Positions 36,422 through 47,643 are shown, counted from the stretch's first letter. The stretch is DNA of 64,000 nt from Shewanella seohaensis (GCF_025449215.1 NZ_CP104900.1:1240001-1304000); one strand, 5' to 3'. A program made the numbers and translations. Notes: a model not told the origin generated them from the letters alone.

Positions 36422-37693
36422 CTATAAATCCATGCAGTTGGCATAGTAAGTCACAGTCGCCGGCCAGTCCGAAAACACGCCAATTACGCCCACATCTTTG
36501 GCGAGCACATCGAGCAGCTCATAGGTATCGCCTTCATTATCAATGGCATCTGTGATGCTTTGATAATACCAACCGCCGCCATCTTTCAATAATCCTGAGC
36601 GCTCTAAGCTCCAAGTGATGATCTTAAGCCCCGCTGCTTTCGCGGCTTTGGCATATTCCGATGGAATGATTTTTTTATCCGCATCTAAAGTCACCAGCAC
36701 CCAGAGTGGCGGCGCGATAATCTCTACGCCTTGGGCTTTAAGTTCCGCCATTGAGGGCGACCAGCTGGAGGAGTCCTGTGGGTCAAAGCCCGTGTGAATA
36801 TCATATCTATCATCAAGATATACCGCTTGTTTGCCAAACTCGGGGGCGTTAGCAATCCAGTATTTTACATCTTCTAAATTAAAGGATTGGGGGAATACCT
36901 GCGAGGCATCGACACCCGCTGCGGTATATTCATCGAGCATCTTTTGGGCGTACTCCTGCTGAGTAAAACCATCGAAGGGCATAGCGACACTGGCAGCTTT
37001 TAGCTCGGGCGTCATTTTAACGCCTGCCTTTTTAAACATCTCAATACTTTCTGCATGGGTCATCAGGGTACCGTTGCCCGCATAGAGATCGGTGCGCCAC
37101 TTAGGCGTGGCATTTATAAATTCCTCGACATTGGTCGCCTTAGGATTCTCGCCCTCCATCTTGCCCTTTAACATTTTAAATTCGGCGAGGGTGATATCGC
37201 TGGTGCAGCAAGTTGCAGTGGCGGCGACGCCATTGACCGCATCGGCGGGGGTAAAGGGGACTGAGCATTTGTTGGCAAGTTCGGGAATGGCCAAAATATT
37301 GGTTGTACTGGCGAGATCGCACTGGGAGTGGCGACAGACTAAGGCTTTATCGGCGGTAAAAGTCACATCACACTCGACGATACCCGCGCCAGAGTCGATG
37401 GCGGCTTGATAGGATTCTTTAGTGTGTTCAGGGAATTGCATCGCCGCGCCGCGGTGACCAATAGAAAAATCACTACGGTGGAAATGATCGGTTTCGCACT
37501 GGGCTAAGCGGGTCTTTAAGCTGCTGTCCTGCATTTGGCGCACTAAAAACAGTGGTCGCTCACCGACTTGGGCGGGCACCATTTTCGCTGGTGGCGGTGT
37601 AGTCTCGCTATCTTTGTTATCGCTGTTACAGCCTGCTAGCAGGGCCGTGCTTGCGAGCAGCATGCAGAGTGTTACTGAGGAGGTATTCATCAT
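36422..37693 (-). CDS. glycerophosphodiester phosphodiesterase, lipoprotein
   Basis: 423 residues. Signal peptide with lipobox LLAGC at about 18-22, so the protein is lipid-anchored in the periplasm or outer membrane. GDPD motifs: [14 protein letters not shown] and [20 protein letters not shown], with metal ligands His, Glu and Asp. Releases glycerol-3-phosphate from glycerophosphodiesters. The insert between the N-terminal motif and the later part is longer than in GlpQ. It is a single-gene unit; the Pho-box-like phoD is two genes away, suggesting a phosphorus-acquisition group. Confidence 0.9.
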   Translation of the reverse strand: MMNTSSVTLCMLLASTALLAGCNSDNKDSETTPPPAKMVPAQVGERPLFLVRQMQDSSLKTRLAQCETDHFHRSDFSIGHRGAAMQFPEHTKESYQAAIDSGAGIVECDVTFTADKALVCRHSQCDLASTTNILAIPELANKCSVPFTPADAVNGVAATATCCTSDITLAEFKMLKGKMEGENPKATNVEEFINATPKWRTDLYAGNGTLMTHAESIEMFKKAGVKMTPELKAASVAMPFDGFTQQEYAQKMLDEYTAAGVDASQVFPQSFNLEDVKYWIANAPEFGKQAVYLDDRYDIHTGFDPQDSSSWSPSMAELKAQGVEIIAPPLWVLVTLDADKKIIPSEYAKAAKAAGLKIITWSLERSGLLKDGGGWYYQSITDAIDNEGDTYELLDVLAKDVGVIGVFSDWPATVTYYANCMDL

Positions 37694-38042
37694 CTTTCCT
37701 AAATTATGAATGACTTATTAATAGGGTCCCTCACACTCTAAAATTGCTATATGACTAAATTTACTTATTTTTATGACCAAAACAAGAAAAGATACCGTCC
37801 GTCAGCCGCTTTTGCGCTAGCTTGATACTGAGCTTAGGACTAAGATTAGGGCGAAAAATCATCTGGCAGGCGGGGTTATATTGGGATGCCTCGACTCACT
37901 GAGCCTGCAGTGCATGAAAATTTTCTCGTAAGCGATCTTTCTTTGCCGAAATCAAGTAAACTGCGCTCCTTTTGTTTTATGATGGCGTTTGTATCGCTTG
38001 ATAAGACAAACGTGGCAAGCATCATTTAGGAAATAGAGCAGA
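37694..38042. other. 349-bp intergenic region between divergent GDPD and DUF3622 genes
   Basis: No gene or repeat recognised; it should contain both promoters. Confidence 0.5.
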
Positions 38043-38348
38043 ATGAGCAAGGGTAAAAAATACGATTTTCGCGTCACTCAAGCTGAAAATGGTTGGAAGA
38101 CGGAAATCACCCGTCGTATGACGTCGACTAAGACGGTAGTGTCGAAAAGCCATGACGGTTTTGCGACCGAGGCCGAGGCACAAGCTTGGGGTCAAGCCGA
38201 GCTGCAAGTGTTTTTAGGCACGCTGGCTGAGCGCAACAAGCGTCGCTCAGAGAAACAGGCTAAGGCCAAATTAGCGGCGGCTTTAGCGGCTGAAGCGGCA
38301 ACCGATGCCGATGATTTTGATGATGAAGACGAGTTCGGCGAAGAATAA
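38043..38348 (+). CDS. DUF3622 family small protein
   Basis: 101 residues. The N-terminus KYDFRVTQAENGWKTEITRR and the SKSHDGFATEAEAQAWG segment match the DUF3622 family of Vibrio and Shewanella. The C-terminal tail is Ala-rich then strongly acidic. Function unknown. Followed by a bidirectional terminator. Confidence 0.8.
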   Translation: MSKGKKYDFRVTQAENGWKTEITRRMTSTKTVVSKSHDGFATEAEAQAWGQAELQVFLGTLAERNKRRSEKQAKAKLAAALAAEAATDADDFDDEDEFGEE

Positions 38349-38417
38349 CTCGCTCGAAGAATACATCTCGAAACAAAATCCTCGAAGGCAAACTGGCTTG
38401 TGAGCCAATCAGCATTC

Positions 38418-38452
38418 AACAAAAAAGCGGACCCGAGGTCCGCTTTTTGTTG
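38418..38452. terminator. bidirectional terminator between DUF3622 and azurin
   Basis: CAACAAAAAAGCGGACC / GGTCCGCTTTTTGTTG inverted repeat with a three-base loop; A and T runs on both sides. Confidence 0.88.
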
Positions 38453-38495
38453 TCTCACTTAAGGTATTCCCTAAAGTGAGCATTAGGCAATGGAA

Positions 38496-38972
38496 TTAGC
38501 CTTGGATCTTAAAGCTACCTTGCATAATCGCCCAGTGACCTGGGAAGCTGCAGAAGAACTGGTAAGCTTCAGTCGCGCTCATGCCCGCAGTGCTAAATTT
38601 TACAGAAGTTGATTCACCGCCACCCACTAATGCAGTGTGAGCGATAACACGGGTATCACCGGCTTTAACGTAAGCTGCATCGGCGCCAGCGCTCATACCA
38701 TCGGTCGCAACGGCAGACATATCAGCGGCTTTAGTTAACACCCAGTTGTGGCCCATCGCCGCTTTTGGCAGTGTGCCAGTGTGCGTTAGCGTCAGAGTCA
38801 CTTCTTTACAAGTAGCGGGAACAGACAGCTCTTTAGTGTCAAATTGCATAGCGTCAGTCGCAGCAATTTTGAGTTCACATTCGTTAGCACTCGCTTGACT
38901 GGCGACTAATAATCCTAGGCCAAGTAAGCTAGCGCTAGTCATATTACGGAAAGTGGTGCTTTTCGCTTTCAT
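38496..38972 (-). CDS. azurin (periplasmic blue copper protein)
   Basis: 158 residues from ATG 38972 (AAGGAA upstream). Signal peptide to about Ala29. The type 1 copper ligands are visible: His75 in GHNW, Cys141, His146 and Met150 in FFCSFPGHWAIMQG. Azurin shuttles electrons in the periplasm, often to nitrite reductase or cytochrome peroxidase. No denitrification gene is adjacent. Stand-alone gene with its terminator downstream. Confidence 0.95.
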   Translation of the reverse strand: MKAKSTTFRNMTSASLLGLGLLVASQASANECELKIAATDAMQFDTKELSVPATCKEVTLTLTHTGTLPKAAMGHNWVLTKAADMSAVATDGMSAGADAAYVKAGDTRVIAHTALVGGGESTSVKFSTAGMSATEAYQFFCSFPGHWAIMQGSFKIQG

Positions 38973-39143
38973 CTGGTACTTCCTTATTCTGAACAAGGTG
39001 GATCGAGCCGATGTGACTCGAGTATTCGCTTGCCAGCATAGGCTTAATTCATTAAATGGGAATGAATTCGATATGTAAATTATGTATATACAACTTTAGG
39101 GTGAAATAGGCTGAGTGCGACAATTTGCCGCACTCATGGGGCA

Positions 39144-40055
39144 TTAACGCGGCAGTTCGTGGCGGTAGGGAATGGCACGCTGAGCGCCCGCGCGGGTCAC
39201 AGTGATCGCGGATGCGGCATTGGCAAAGCCGACGGCAGCGGCTATCGACATGCCCTCACTTAAGCCCACCACTAGGGCGCCATTGAAGGTATCACCAGCG
39301 GCAACCGTATCTATGGCTTGTACTTCAAGTGCCGGAATTAACCCGGTAAAGCCTGCGCTACTAATAAACGCCCCTTTACTGCCTAAGGTAATTACCACAG
39401 TCGTTACCCCTTGTTGATGCAGCAGTTGGGCGGCTAAGTTGGCATCTTCTTCACTATTGACCTCAATGCCCGTTAACGCTTCGGCCTCGGTTTCATTTGG
39501 GGTAATAATGTCGACCCACTTGAGGTAATCCAGTTGTGAACTCACGGCGGGCGCGGGATTCAGCACTGTGGTAATGCCTAGGCGTTTGGCGGTTTGCAAC
39601 GCATGGCTTACCGTCTCCATCGGGGTTTCCTGTTGGATAAGCATAAACTGGGCATTGGCAAACAGAGCATAATGCTTGTCTAATTCTAAAGGCGTGAGAT
39701 CGGCATTGGCGCCAGCGGCAATGCCGATGGAGTTTTCACCATTCTCGGCGATAAAAATCATCGCCGTGCCGGTACTCATATTGGCGACTTGCGTGATGCC
39801 ATCGGCTTTTATCCCATCCTTGAGCCAATTGGCGCGCATCTCGTTTCCAGCGCTGTCTTGACCTAAGTGACAAATAAAATCCACTCGCGAATCGGCCTGA
39901 CATAAGCGGGCGCAGGCCACCGCCTGATTCGCTCCTTTGCCACCATGCTCTAGTCGGTAGCTTTGACTCACTAAGGTCTGCCCCGGTGCGGGCAAATACT
40001 CAAAATTCATAACGTGATCGGCGTTGGCACTGCCTATAACGAGTATGTGACTCAT
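39144..40055 (-). CDS. rbsK: ribokinase
   Basis: 303 residues. PfkB-family signatures: N-terminal GSANADHV..., GGKGANQAVACARL and C-terminal DTVAAGDTFNGALVVGL with the catalytic Asp. Phosphorylates ribose to ribose-5-phosphate with ATP. It starts 18 bp after the stop of the upstream nucleoside hydrolase, so freed ribose from nucleosides is probably used in one operon. Confidence 0.9.
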   Translation of the reverse strand: MSHILVIGSANADHVMNFEYLPAPGQTLVSQSYRLEHGGKGANQAVACARLCQADSRVDFICHLGQDSAGNEMRANWLKDGIKADGITQVANMSTGTAMIFIAENGENSIGIAAGANADLTPLELDKHYALFANAQFMLIQQETPMETVSHALQTAKRLGITTVLNPAPAVSSQLDYLKWVDIITPNETEAEALTGIEVNSEEDANLAAQLLHQQGVTTVVITLGSKGAFISSAGFTGLIPALEVQAIDTVAAGDTFNGALVVGLSEGMSIAAAVGFANAASAITVTRAGAQRAIPYRHELPR

Positions 40056-40073
40056 GGAAGCGTTACCTTAAGT

Positions 40074-41030
40074 TCATCTGCGATTGAGATAGGTTGGTGT
40101 GTAGACCGCTAAACTGTCAACTAACAAGTCAACAAAGCCCTGTCTATCAATACCAAATAGCACAGTGGCATTCGCGGGTTTACCCGTCAGTTGATAGCGA
40201 TCGACGACTGTCATTCCCAGTGTGAGTGCGCTTTGGGTTTCAATGCCGACCCAGCAGTCTTGGGCATCAAACAATGCGGGGTTGAGTAACCAAGCGATAG
40301 TGCAAGGGTCGTGCAGCGGCGCGCCGACAAATCCCCACTTGGGATCTCTATGGTAAATCATAAAGAAATCTAGCAATTCGGCGACGCACTTAGCCACGGG
40401 ATTAGGAATGGCGCGAATGCGCTCGATATCTTCATCCATAATTTGTGCCTGATGGGTAACATCTAGGCCGCACATGGTAATGGGAATGCCGGATTTAAAG
40501 ACGATATCGGCCGCCTCGGGGTCGACAAAAATATTAAACTCGGCGGCGGGCGTCCAGTTACCTACACCCGCAGCGCCGCCCATCAACACAATGCGTTCAA
40601 TATTGGCGTGCAATTCGCCATGGCTGGCGAGTAGCAGCGCGATATTGGTGAGCGGCCCCGTTGGCACCAAGGTTACAGGCTTATCGCTTTGGCGGATTTT
40701 CTCGGCCATCAACTCGACCGCATTTACGGCCTGAGGCAGAAAACTCGGTGCAGGCAGAGCTGGGCCATCGAGTCCCGTTTCACCGTGAACGTTATCGGCA
40801 ATCATCAACTCACGGCTTAAGGGTTTAACCGCGCCGCCCGCGACTGGAATATCGCTGCGATTGAGCAGGGTTAAGATCCGCAGGGCATTATTGAGGGTTT
40901 TATCTGGGGTTTGGTTGCCGGCGCTGGTGGTCACGGCCAGTGGATTTAGCTCGGGATGGGCGAGGGCTAAAATGAGTGCGATGGCATCGTCATGGCCGGG
41001 ATCGCAATCCAAAATAATTGGGCGACTCAT
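40074..41030 (-). CDS. rihA: pyrimidine-specific ribonucleoside hydrolase RihA
   Basis: 318 residues. The calcium-binding DCDPGHDD motif at residues 8-15 defines inosine-uridine nucleoside hydrolases, and the whole N-terminal region closely resembles E. coli RihA ([25 protein letters not shown] in part). It cleaves pyrimidine ribonucleosides to base and ribose. Upstream gene of the rihA-rbsK operon. No transporter gene lies beside it. Confidence 0.9.
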   Translation of the reverse strand: MSRPIILDCDPGHDDAIALILALAHPELNPLAVTTSAGNQTPDKTLNNALRILTLLNRSDIPVAGGAVKPLSRELMIADNVHGETGLDGPALPAPSFLPQAVNAVELMAEKIRQSDKPVTLVPTGPLTNIALLLASHGELHANIERIVLMGGAAGVGNWTPAAEFNIFVDPEAADIVFKSGIPITMCGLDVTHQAQIMDEDIERIRAIPNPVAKCVAELLDFFMIYHRDPKWGFVGAPLHDPCTIAWLLNPALFDAQDCWVGIETQSALTLGMTVVDRYQLTGKPANATVLFGIDRQGFVDLLVDSLAVYTPTYLNRR

Positions 41031-41231
41031 ACTGTTACTCCTTTAAACAGCGGGAATGGAGGCTAAGAATAGCACGCCCACGTTTGCAGGCTAGGATGTG
41101 GCCGAGTCTTTAAGGCAAACTGTGAGCTTTTTCTGATTTCTATCAATAAGCTGCTACAATAGCGCCCCGCTTTAGGCAGAATCAAGTTCTCTAATGCCTT
41201 ACCGATCATGGAATGATAAGGAAGTTCTGGC

Positions 41232-41999
41232 GTGTTGATGAATCGCAGTCAATTAACCTCGGGTGCACCCGCGCGTTTTTGGGGTTGGTTAGAAATACTC
41301 TTGACCGGTGTCCCTCTCTTTTTGGTTGGTGTTGCCGCGCTGTTTCTCTGGGAAGGGGCGGAAAAGTGGTTTCTGGTCAATCAGTTGCTAGAGCGTGGCG
41401 ATGTGGCCATGGGTCGAGTGGTGGAGACGGCCTATCGTAGTGAGCGCAGTTCGACGGGCGTATATAACCAAAGATTGATTTGCTTGGTTGAGTATCGCAC
41501 CGCTGAGGGCAACCTGGTTCGCCAGTGGGAGCTCGATGGCGTGAATTGCCAGGCGACCTATCAATTACGGCCGCCGCAGGGCGACACTCCTGGCGCATTA
41601 GTGCCCAACTACGGGCAAAGTTTTGTGCATTATCTTCCCGAGGCACCAACACGGGCGAGTGCCGATCTTGAGTTAACCCGCGATCGCGCCAAACTGGACT
41701 TCGGCTTTGGCATCGCAGGCATATTAGGCTGTTTGCTTGTCGGTTATTTCTGTTTGACGCTATTAAGGATCCGCTGGGCCGAGTTTCGTTATGTGCCAAT
41801 ACTCAAGCGTTTAGGGCAGCAACAGGATTACACTGGGGTTATCCGTTTGCTTGAAACCTATCGGCAGCACCCCGCCGCGAATATTTTGGTCTGGGAGGCG
41901 GCAGAGCATTTAGGTCATAGCCCTGAGCACTATCCGCGTTTGGTCGATTTATTCGAGCAAATGCAAACTTCACCTAGCAAAAAAAGCTGGAATCGGTAG
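41232..41999 (+). CDS. DUF3592-like membrane protein
   Basis: 255 residues from GTG 41232 (AAGGAA six bases upstream); an ATG two codons later is possible. Two hydrophobic helices (about 17-41 and 157-177) bracket a polar domain of about 110 residues, a layout like DUF3592 proteins. A soluble helical tail follows. Function unknown. First gene of a tight group with 42011-42583 and the RCC1-like gene. Confidence 0.65.
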   Translation: MLMNRSQLTSGAPARFWGWLEILLTGVPLFLVGVAALFLWEGAEKWFLVNQLLERGDVAMGRVVETAYRSERSSTGVYNQRLICLVEYRTAEGNLVRQWELDGVNCQATYQLRPPQGDTPGALVPNYGQSFVHYLPEAPTRASADLELTRDRAKLDFGFGIAGILGCLLVGYFCLTLLRIRWAEFRYVPILKRLGQQQDYTGVIRLLETYRQHPAANILVWEAAEHLGHSPEHYPRLVDLFEQMQTSPSKKSWNR

Positions 42000-42010
42000 A
42001 TGAATCTATT

Positions 42011-42583
42011 GTGATGATAAGCTTTTATCGTTTGAGTTCATTAGGATTTCACGACTTAGCGCTGGCGATGCTCGCCCGTAGTAAACAGGCATTGTCGGTT
42101 AAAACCTTAGCCAGCTTTGTGTTGATGACGCGCACTAAGCAGTTGCCCTTTGCATTGGAATTAACCGCAGAAAAGTTAGCGGCATTGAAGGCGCTGTGCG
42201 AGGCCAAAGTACTAAGGTTCGGCTTGGCAGATGAAAAGCAATGCCCCGTCGATTTTGCGGTGCACCTCGATTATTTACTCTGCTTGGTGACATTAGTGCT
42301 CGACAATACCGCACTGAACCGTCAAGCGGGGCAGGCTATCGGCCCAGTTCAACGGCTGCTCTTAACAGCCTTAACGCAGGCGAAGGCGTTCGACACCCTA
42401 AGCCAAAACAGTGCGCAGGCGCTGGATAAACAAATTCAAGTTATCCTAACCCGTATCGATTCGCGTCCGAGCTTTGAATACCAACTCAAGCCGCTACTCG
42501 AGTCGATATTAGGCAAATTAGCACAACCCAATCAGCAACCCGCGTTGTCAGCAACCAAAGTTTCAGCAAATACAGGGAAATAA
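42011..42583 (+). CDS. conserved hypothetical protein, helical
   Basis: 190 residues, GTG start at 42011 or ATG at 42014. Mostly helical with Leu- and Ala-rich segments, no transmembrane helix or known domain recognised. It lies 11 bp after the DUF3592-like gene and four bp before the RCC1-like lipoprotein gene, so the three are one transcription unit. Confidence 0.6.
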   Translation: MMISFYRLSSLGFHDLALAMLARSKQALSVKTLASFVLMTRTKQLPFALELTAEKLAALKALCEAKVLRFGLADEKQCPVDFAVHLDYLLCLVTLVLDNTALNRQAGQAIGPVQRLLLTALTQAKAFDTLSQNSAQALDKQIQVILTRIDSRPSFEYQLKPLLESILGKLAQPNQQPALSATKVSANTGK

Positions 42584-42586
42584 GTA

Positions 42587-44022
42587 ATGCAGTCTTATCC
42601 TATCTCACGCCCCTTGGCATTGGTGGCCGCCTTAGTGGCGTTACAATTAACCGCCTGTAGCCAACCTAAACCCGTAGCCGTCGTCGAAAATGAAAAGGAA
42701 TCCTTGCTGCAATTTGATAACGGCAAGCTTATCCAGTTTCAGGAAAAGGCGAATCCGAATTATCGCCATATTCCCTGCGATTTACCCGCAGTTGAGACTG
42801 TGGTGACCAACAGCACAGCCTTTGCCGCATTAACTCAGTCGGGTGAGGTGATCACTTGGGGTGACAGTTTTGCTGGTGGCGATAGCCAGAAGTGACAGAA
42901 CAACTTAAGCAAGTGAAGCAAATTGTCCCGGTTAAAGACGGGTTTGCCGCGCTGCGACAAGATGGCACTGTGGTCTATTGGGGCAATGCGGGAAAATTAA
43001 GTCTGGACAAGGCATTGCAAGCACGCATGACCAATATCACTAAGCTATTTGCCAACCGAGAGGCCCTAGCCGCGCTCGACGCTAATGGTAAGGTGCATAC
43101 TTGGGGCTATGGGCCTTACGGCGGCAATAGTTTGCAGGTGCAAAATGACTTAGTCGATGTGGTCGATATCTTTGCTAAAGGGCGCAGTTTTATTGCCCTG
43201 AAAAAAGACGCCAGCGCTGTAGTGTGGGGTGAGGTTGAAAGTTCGACCAATATGAAGAAGTTGCAGTCGCAGCTGACGGATATTAAACATATCGAGTATT
43301 TTCAAAATACCTATGCCGCTTTGAAAAAAGATGGCTCAGTGGTGAGTTGGGGCTGGCGTAGTGATGCTTATCCGATCCGCAGCGCCCTTGAGGATGTGGC
43401 GAGTCTCACGGCAAACAGTTGCGCGTTTGCGGTGTTAAGTCCAACGGGGGATGCCCATTTCTGGGGCGATGGCATTAACTGTGGCGTCGATTGGATCAAG
43501 AAAACCGATATCACAGGCGTGAAAGAGATTATCAGCGTCGGCCCGGGATTCTTGCTACTGCGTGACAACGCCACGCCGCAAATTCTCGCCGACGATACGG
43601 ATTATGCCTATCTGTTTGGCTTTCATCATGCTCAAGCGATCCTCGACAAATATTGGCAGCAAGGCAGCAAAATTACCCTAGGTAAGTCCTCCTTTGCCTT
43701 TACGCGCCCCGACGGCAAAGTGGTACCAGTCGGTTATCGGGCAGACCTTAAAAATGTCGAGCAACTGATTGAACGCATTCCACGCCTCACTTGGCTAGCG
43801 CCGGCAAATGATGGTTTTGCGGGGATCAGTGAAAAGGGAGAATGGGTCTCTTGGTCGATGAATCTCGGAATGTTTGATAAATCGCCGGTACAACCTGCCG
43901 ATTCCTTGGTGATTAAGCCACTGGAATTTACCCCCGCTGCCCAATGTGAGACCCCAGAGCAACGGCAGGCAATTTTGAGTCAGGCAAGGCCGCAGCGTAA
44001 AATCAATTGGTCATTTGACTAA
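42587..44022 (+). pseudogene. RCC1-like repeat lipoprotein, split by a frameshift
   Basis: Two frames, 42587-42895 and 42892-44022, encode one protein of about 478 residues. The first has a signal peptide with lipobox LTAC. Both carry repeats of the pattern DGFAALRQDGTVVYWG and AALKKDGSVVSWG, like RCC1 beta-propeller units. The first repeat region ends VITWGDSFAGGDSQK then a stop; adding one G (GAAGTG to GAAGGTG) restores the normal continuation. A GTGA start-stop overlap at 42892 could allow two products, but the repeat spacing argues for a broken gene or a base-calling error. Confidence 0.75.
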
Positions 44023-44267
44023 CTCATTGTTGGGTATGTAGGGCATTCTCAGCTGGTGAAAGTTCATTCACCAGCTTTTTAAATCCATCATCGCCCCTAT
44101 CTTTGGCTGCTATTTGCTGTTTTACAGTTGTTGTGACTGTATAAGTATCATTTTGTTTAGCTTTTTAACTGTTATCTTATTTACATCTTCGCTAGAATGC
44201 TGGATGTTTTCTATGCAATTTCATATGTCGTATTAACCCATAACAATGCGATACAAGGATGATAATA

Positions 44268-44936
44268 ATGAAATGTATACCCCATATGCAGATGAGGTTA
44301 TGGCAGGGCGCGAGCGTATTAATGCTGTGCAGCCTAATCGGATCTGAATCCGTCGAGGCGAAATTGGATATGCCTCGCAGCGAAAGTGGCGCGTCGCATA
44401 CCCATGTGTTGCCTGTCTTTAGTCAGCAATTAGGATTTAATCTGCCAAAGGGTTGGCGTCAAGCCTACCATGAGGAACGTGCGGGCATGTTTATGGCGGA
44501 ATTTGTGCCGGAGCAGGAAGCGCTCAATCAATGGAGTGCACTGTTTTGTGTGCAAGGCTTTAAGGACATGGCCGAAAGCGTGAGCCCAGAGCAGTTTTTA
44601 GATGCGATGGCTGAAACTTACCAAGCCGCCTGTGACGGTGAAGTGGTGTATCAAAAGCTAGGAGATACCCAAGTAGACGGTCACGAAGGTTTTCAAGCTA
44701 TTCTCGGTTGCACCACAATGCCGAATGTCCATAGCGCGACTCAGTTTAATCCCAGTGCTTTTACTTCTCATCCCCAGGGCGAAATTGGTTACTATACCGT
44801 GGTAAGTGGTAACAAAGACTTGTATTTATTGCATAAATCGATGCGTGGCGATGTGTTTTCTGCCGATAAACCTCCCTTACAGGCGGCTAACAGTGCCGAC
44901 TTTATTTCAGGCTTAGCGCCCTATTCATTAAAGTAG
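44268..44936 (+). CDS. exported protein of unknown function
   Basis: 222 residues from ATG 44268 (AAGGAT nine bases upstream). A probable signal peptide (to about Ala32) precedes a mixed soluble domain with four cysteines (Cys97 to Cys151 region). No known domain recognised. It is followed by the cobalamin riboswitch, so it is a separate unit. Confidence 0.65.
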   Translation: MKCIPHMQMRLWQGASVLMLCSLIGSESVEAKLDMPRSESGASHTHVLPVFSQQLGFNLPKGWRQAYHEERAGMFMAEFVPEQEALNQWSALFCVQGFKDMAESVSPEQFLDAMAETYQAACDGEVVYQKLGDTQVDGHEGFQAILGCTTMPNVHSATQFNPSAFTSHPQGEIGYYTVVSGNKDLYLLHKSMRGDVFSADKPPLQAANSADFISGLAPYSLK

Positions 44937-45404
44937 TTGTCAGTCGAGAGACGGATGAGCATGGACTTTCATCCGTATAGACGTCTATAATGCGCGCGCT
45001 CAGGCTTGATATGCCACGAGCCTTATTGGGCGTTAACTGGTTTTTCGCCCTCTGAACCTATTTTTAGTCAACCTTCTGTGGTGCTTGCGATGCATTCGTC
45101 GCGAGATAATCGGGAAGCCAGTGAAATTCTGGCACTGCCCCCGCAACGGTAAAAGGTGAGAGACGACCGCATTCGCAAGGTAGCTCAAGGTGAGCCAGAG
45201 AATTGAGTGTGTAAAGGTCAGTTTCGCGTTAGTCCTTCTATTGCTTGGATTAACATAGCCTAAGTCCGGAGACCGGCCCTAAAGGTGTTTTTGAGATTTC
45301 GGTGGGCAGATCTCAAAATGCGATAGTGACTGTCAGTATTTGTTACTGAATCAACGGTATCGTGGCGCCAATGCCCCGTTTTCCTTGCAGGAGTTAAAGG
45401 TAAA
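44937..45404. other. 468-bp non-coding stretch before btuB
   Basis: Contains the cobalamin riboswitch (45070-45290) and about 110 bases of leader to the btuB start; the left 130 bases hold the promoter region. No additional gene seen. Confidence 0.65.
45070..45290 (+). promoter_or_regulatory. cobalamin riboswitch
   Basis: Conserved B12-element features in order: GGTGC at 45080, the GCCAGTGAAATTCTGGCACTGCCCC core (in part) with CCCGCAACGGT, and the 3' GTCCGGAGACCGGCC. Located about 120 bp upstream of a BtuB-like receptor ATG. It should shut down expression when adenosylcobalamin is plentiful. The ends are estimated. Confidence 0.9.
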
Positions 45405-47363
45405 ATGGGAACACATCCAACTAAAATCGCGCTGCTGATCGGCAGCCTTTGCAGCTTTTCTGTTATCGCCCCCGCCGTGGCGGCCGATGATGCCAGCGTC
45501 GCCAAAGTCGATGAGCATATCGTCGTAATTGGCCGTTCAGACAAGACCCCCTTAAATATTGCCGCCAATGTGAATGTGATTGATGCCGCTGCGATTGAGC
45601 AGAGTGGCGCAACCAGCTTAACCGAAGTGTTACGTGGTCAAAGTGGTATTCAGCTGTCCGACAATAACATTGGTACTAGCTTCGCGATGCGCGGCTTTAG
45701 CGCCAGCACCGCCGTTAACAACACTTTGATTTTGCTCGATGGTCGTCGCTTAAATAACATCGATATCGCCGCCCCTAGCCTGAATGCCATTCCACTCAAT
45801 TTAATTGAGCGTGTCGAAATTTTATCGGGCAGTGCGGGCGTGCTCTATGGTGACCAAGCGGTAGGCGGGGTGATCAACATTGTGACTAAGTCGCCTGAGA
45901 ATACGGGCGGTAGCGTGCAATTATCCGGCGGCAGCTTTAATACCTACGAAGGTCGCGGCGATGTGTCGGGCGCCATCAATAAAGATTGGCATTATTTCCT
46001 GACCGGCAGCTACAACCAAGGCGATAACTATCGCAAGCACAATGCCAATGAAACGGGTTCTATCCTTGGCCGTATTCAATATAAAACCGCCACAGATTCT
46101 TTCTTCGTTGAAACCAGTTATTACGATGATGACCGAAAATCCTGGCTCGTTGACGGTAGAGCAGTTCAAAGAAAATCCACGCCAGTCTTCTAATAGCAGC
46201 GAATATGTTCATGAGATGACCACAGCGGCACGCAGTGGTTATCAGCATCAGCTTAACCAAAACTGGGCCTTAGCGGCGGATCTGGATTACAGCGATACCT
46301 TAGTGACCTCATTAAACTGGGGGCGGGTAGCCAAAATACTCGCTCGCTACTGATGTTTAGCCCTAAAGCGCTTGCTAATTACAGCACCCGTCAAGGTGAG
46401 TTAAACCTAGTCACTGGTTTAGACATCAGCCGCGGTAAGGCCGAGTTTGACTCTATGGCGCGCAGCAACGTGCAGGAAATGCAAAGTGCTTACCTGCAAG
46501 CTACTGTGCCATTAAGCCACACCTTAAGCTATGTGGTGGGTGGCCGTTATGCGCGGGTGACCGACGATCTGGTCGATGGCAATGTGTATCCAAACGGCAT
46601 CGATTTAGATGAAGATGCGACCGCATTCGAGTTCGGTTTAAATTACCGTCCGAGCGCCGAGCACAGATTCTATCTGCGTGGCGATGAAAACTTCCGCTTT
46701 GCTAAGGTCGATGAGCAAGCTTACACCCCGAAAGATGTCTATGGCTTAAAGCCACAGACAGGCCGTTCCTATGAGGCGGGTTGGGATTGGACTGTGGCTA
46801 ACCAAAGCCTACGCGTTAGCCTATATCGCCTCGATTTAGAAGATGAAATTGTCTTCGACCCGAGTGCTGAAAAACCTGTTGGCGGCAGCTTCCAAGGTGC
46901 CAACGTCAATGCCGATGCTTCACGCCGCTATGGCGCGAGTGCCGATTGGGATTGGCAGGTCACTCAAGCCCTCACCTTAGGCTTGGAATATAACTATATT
47001 GATGCCGAATTTACCGATGGGGTGAATGATGGCAAGCAATTGTCTTGGGTGGCTGAGCATACGGGACGCGGTTATGTCAGTATGGATTTTGCCGAGCATT
47101 TCCAAGTGTTTGCCGAGGCGATTTACACGGGTGACCGTTTTATCGAAGGCGATAACGGCAACGAAGGCGATAAATTATCTAGCTATGTCTTAGGTAATCT
47201 AGCCCTTAACTATACCCGTGACGCTTGGTTAGCGAGCCTGCGTATCGATAACCTGTTTGATAAAGAGTATGTTAGTTCGGGTTACTACGGTGGCATTTGG
47301 GGTGATAGCTATTACTCAGGCCGAGGCCGTGATATTCGCTTGACTGTGGGTTACCGCTTCTAA
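45405..47363 (+). pseudogene. btuB: BtuB-like TonB-dependent receptor, two frameshifts
   Basis: Full-length protein of about 652 residues if the frame is followed through. Signal peptide to AVAA, then plug (NVNVIDAAAIEQSG, GGVINIVTKSP) and a barrel ending in GYRF. Frame 0 is intact to codon DDDRKS, then continues in frame 1 (PGSLTVEQFKENPRQS), and returns to frame 0 at GAGSQNTRSLLMF. One A too many in the A4 run at 46136-46139 and one G too few in the G5 run at 46319-46323 explain both shifts. Under the cobalamin riboswitch, hence a cobalamin/corrinoid importer of the outer membrane. It is either decayed or misread. Confidence 0.82.
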
Positions 47364-47385
47364 GCTTGAAATAAATGCTTAACCG

Positions 47386-47418
47386 AATAAAGCCAGACTC
47401 AGTCTGGCTTTATTATTT
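47386..47418 (+). terminator. btuB terminator
   Basis: AATAAAGCCAGACT / AGTCTGGCTTTATT, 14-bp inverted repeat with a one-base centre (effective loop larger), followed by a T-rich tail. Confidence 0.85.
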
Positions 47419-47643
47419 CTGTTGTTTGGCTATGCGCAGAGAAAAATCCATTTTCTCGGTGTATTCTTTATAAGTTCAGCCTATTTTGAGATGGCCTAAG
47501 TCGTTGCTTGTGCTATAGATCACTTCATCTAAAGCATAGTCACAATTATTCTGCGACTTAGGGCTGAAATTCTCAGTAGTTTGGGTATGATGTGAGCGGT
47601 ATTCGAATCATCTTATAGCTAATTAACAGGTGCAAAGTGTCTT

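Noticed and set aside
41213..41440. 75-codon frame at the start of the DUF3592-like gene
   Set aside because: Lies in a different frame over a supported coding region; shadow frame.
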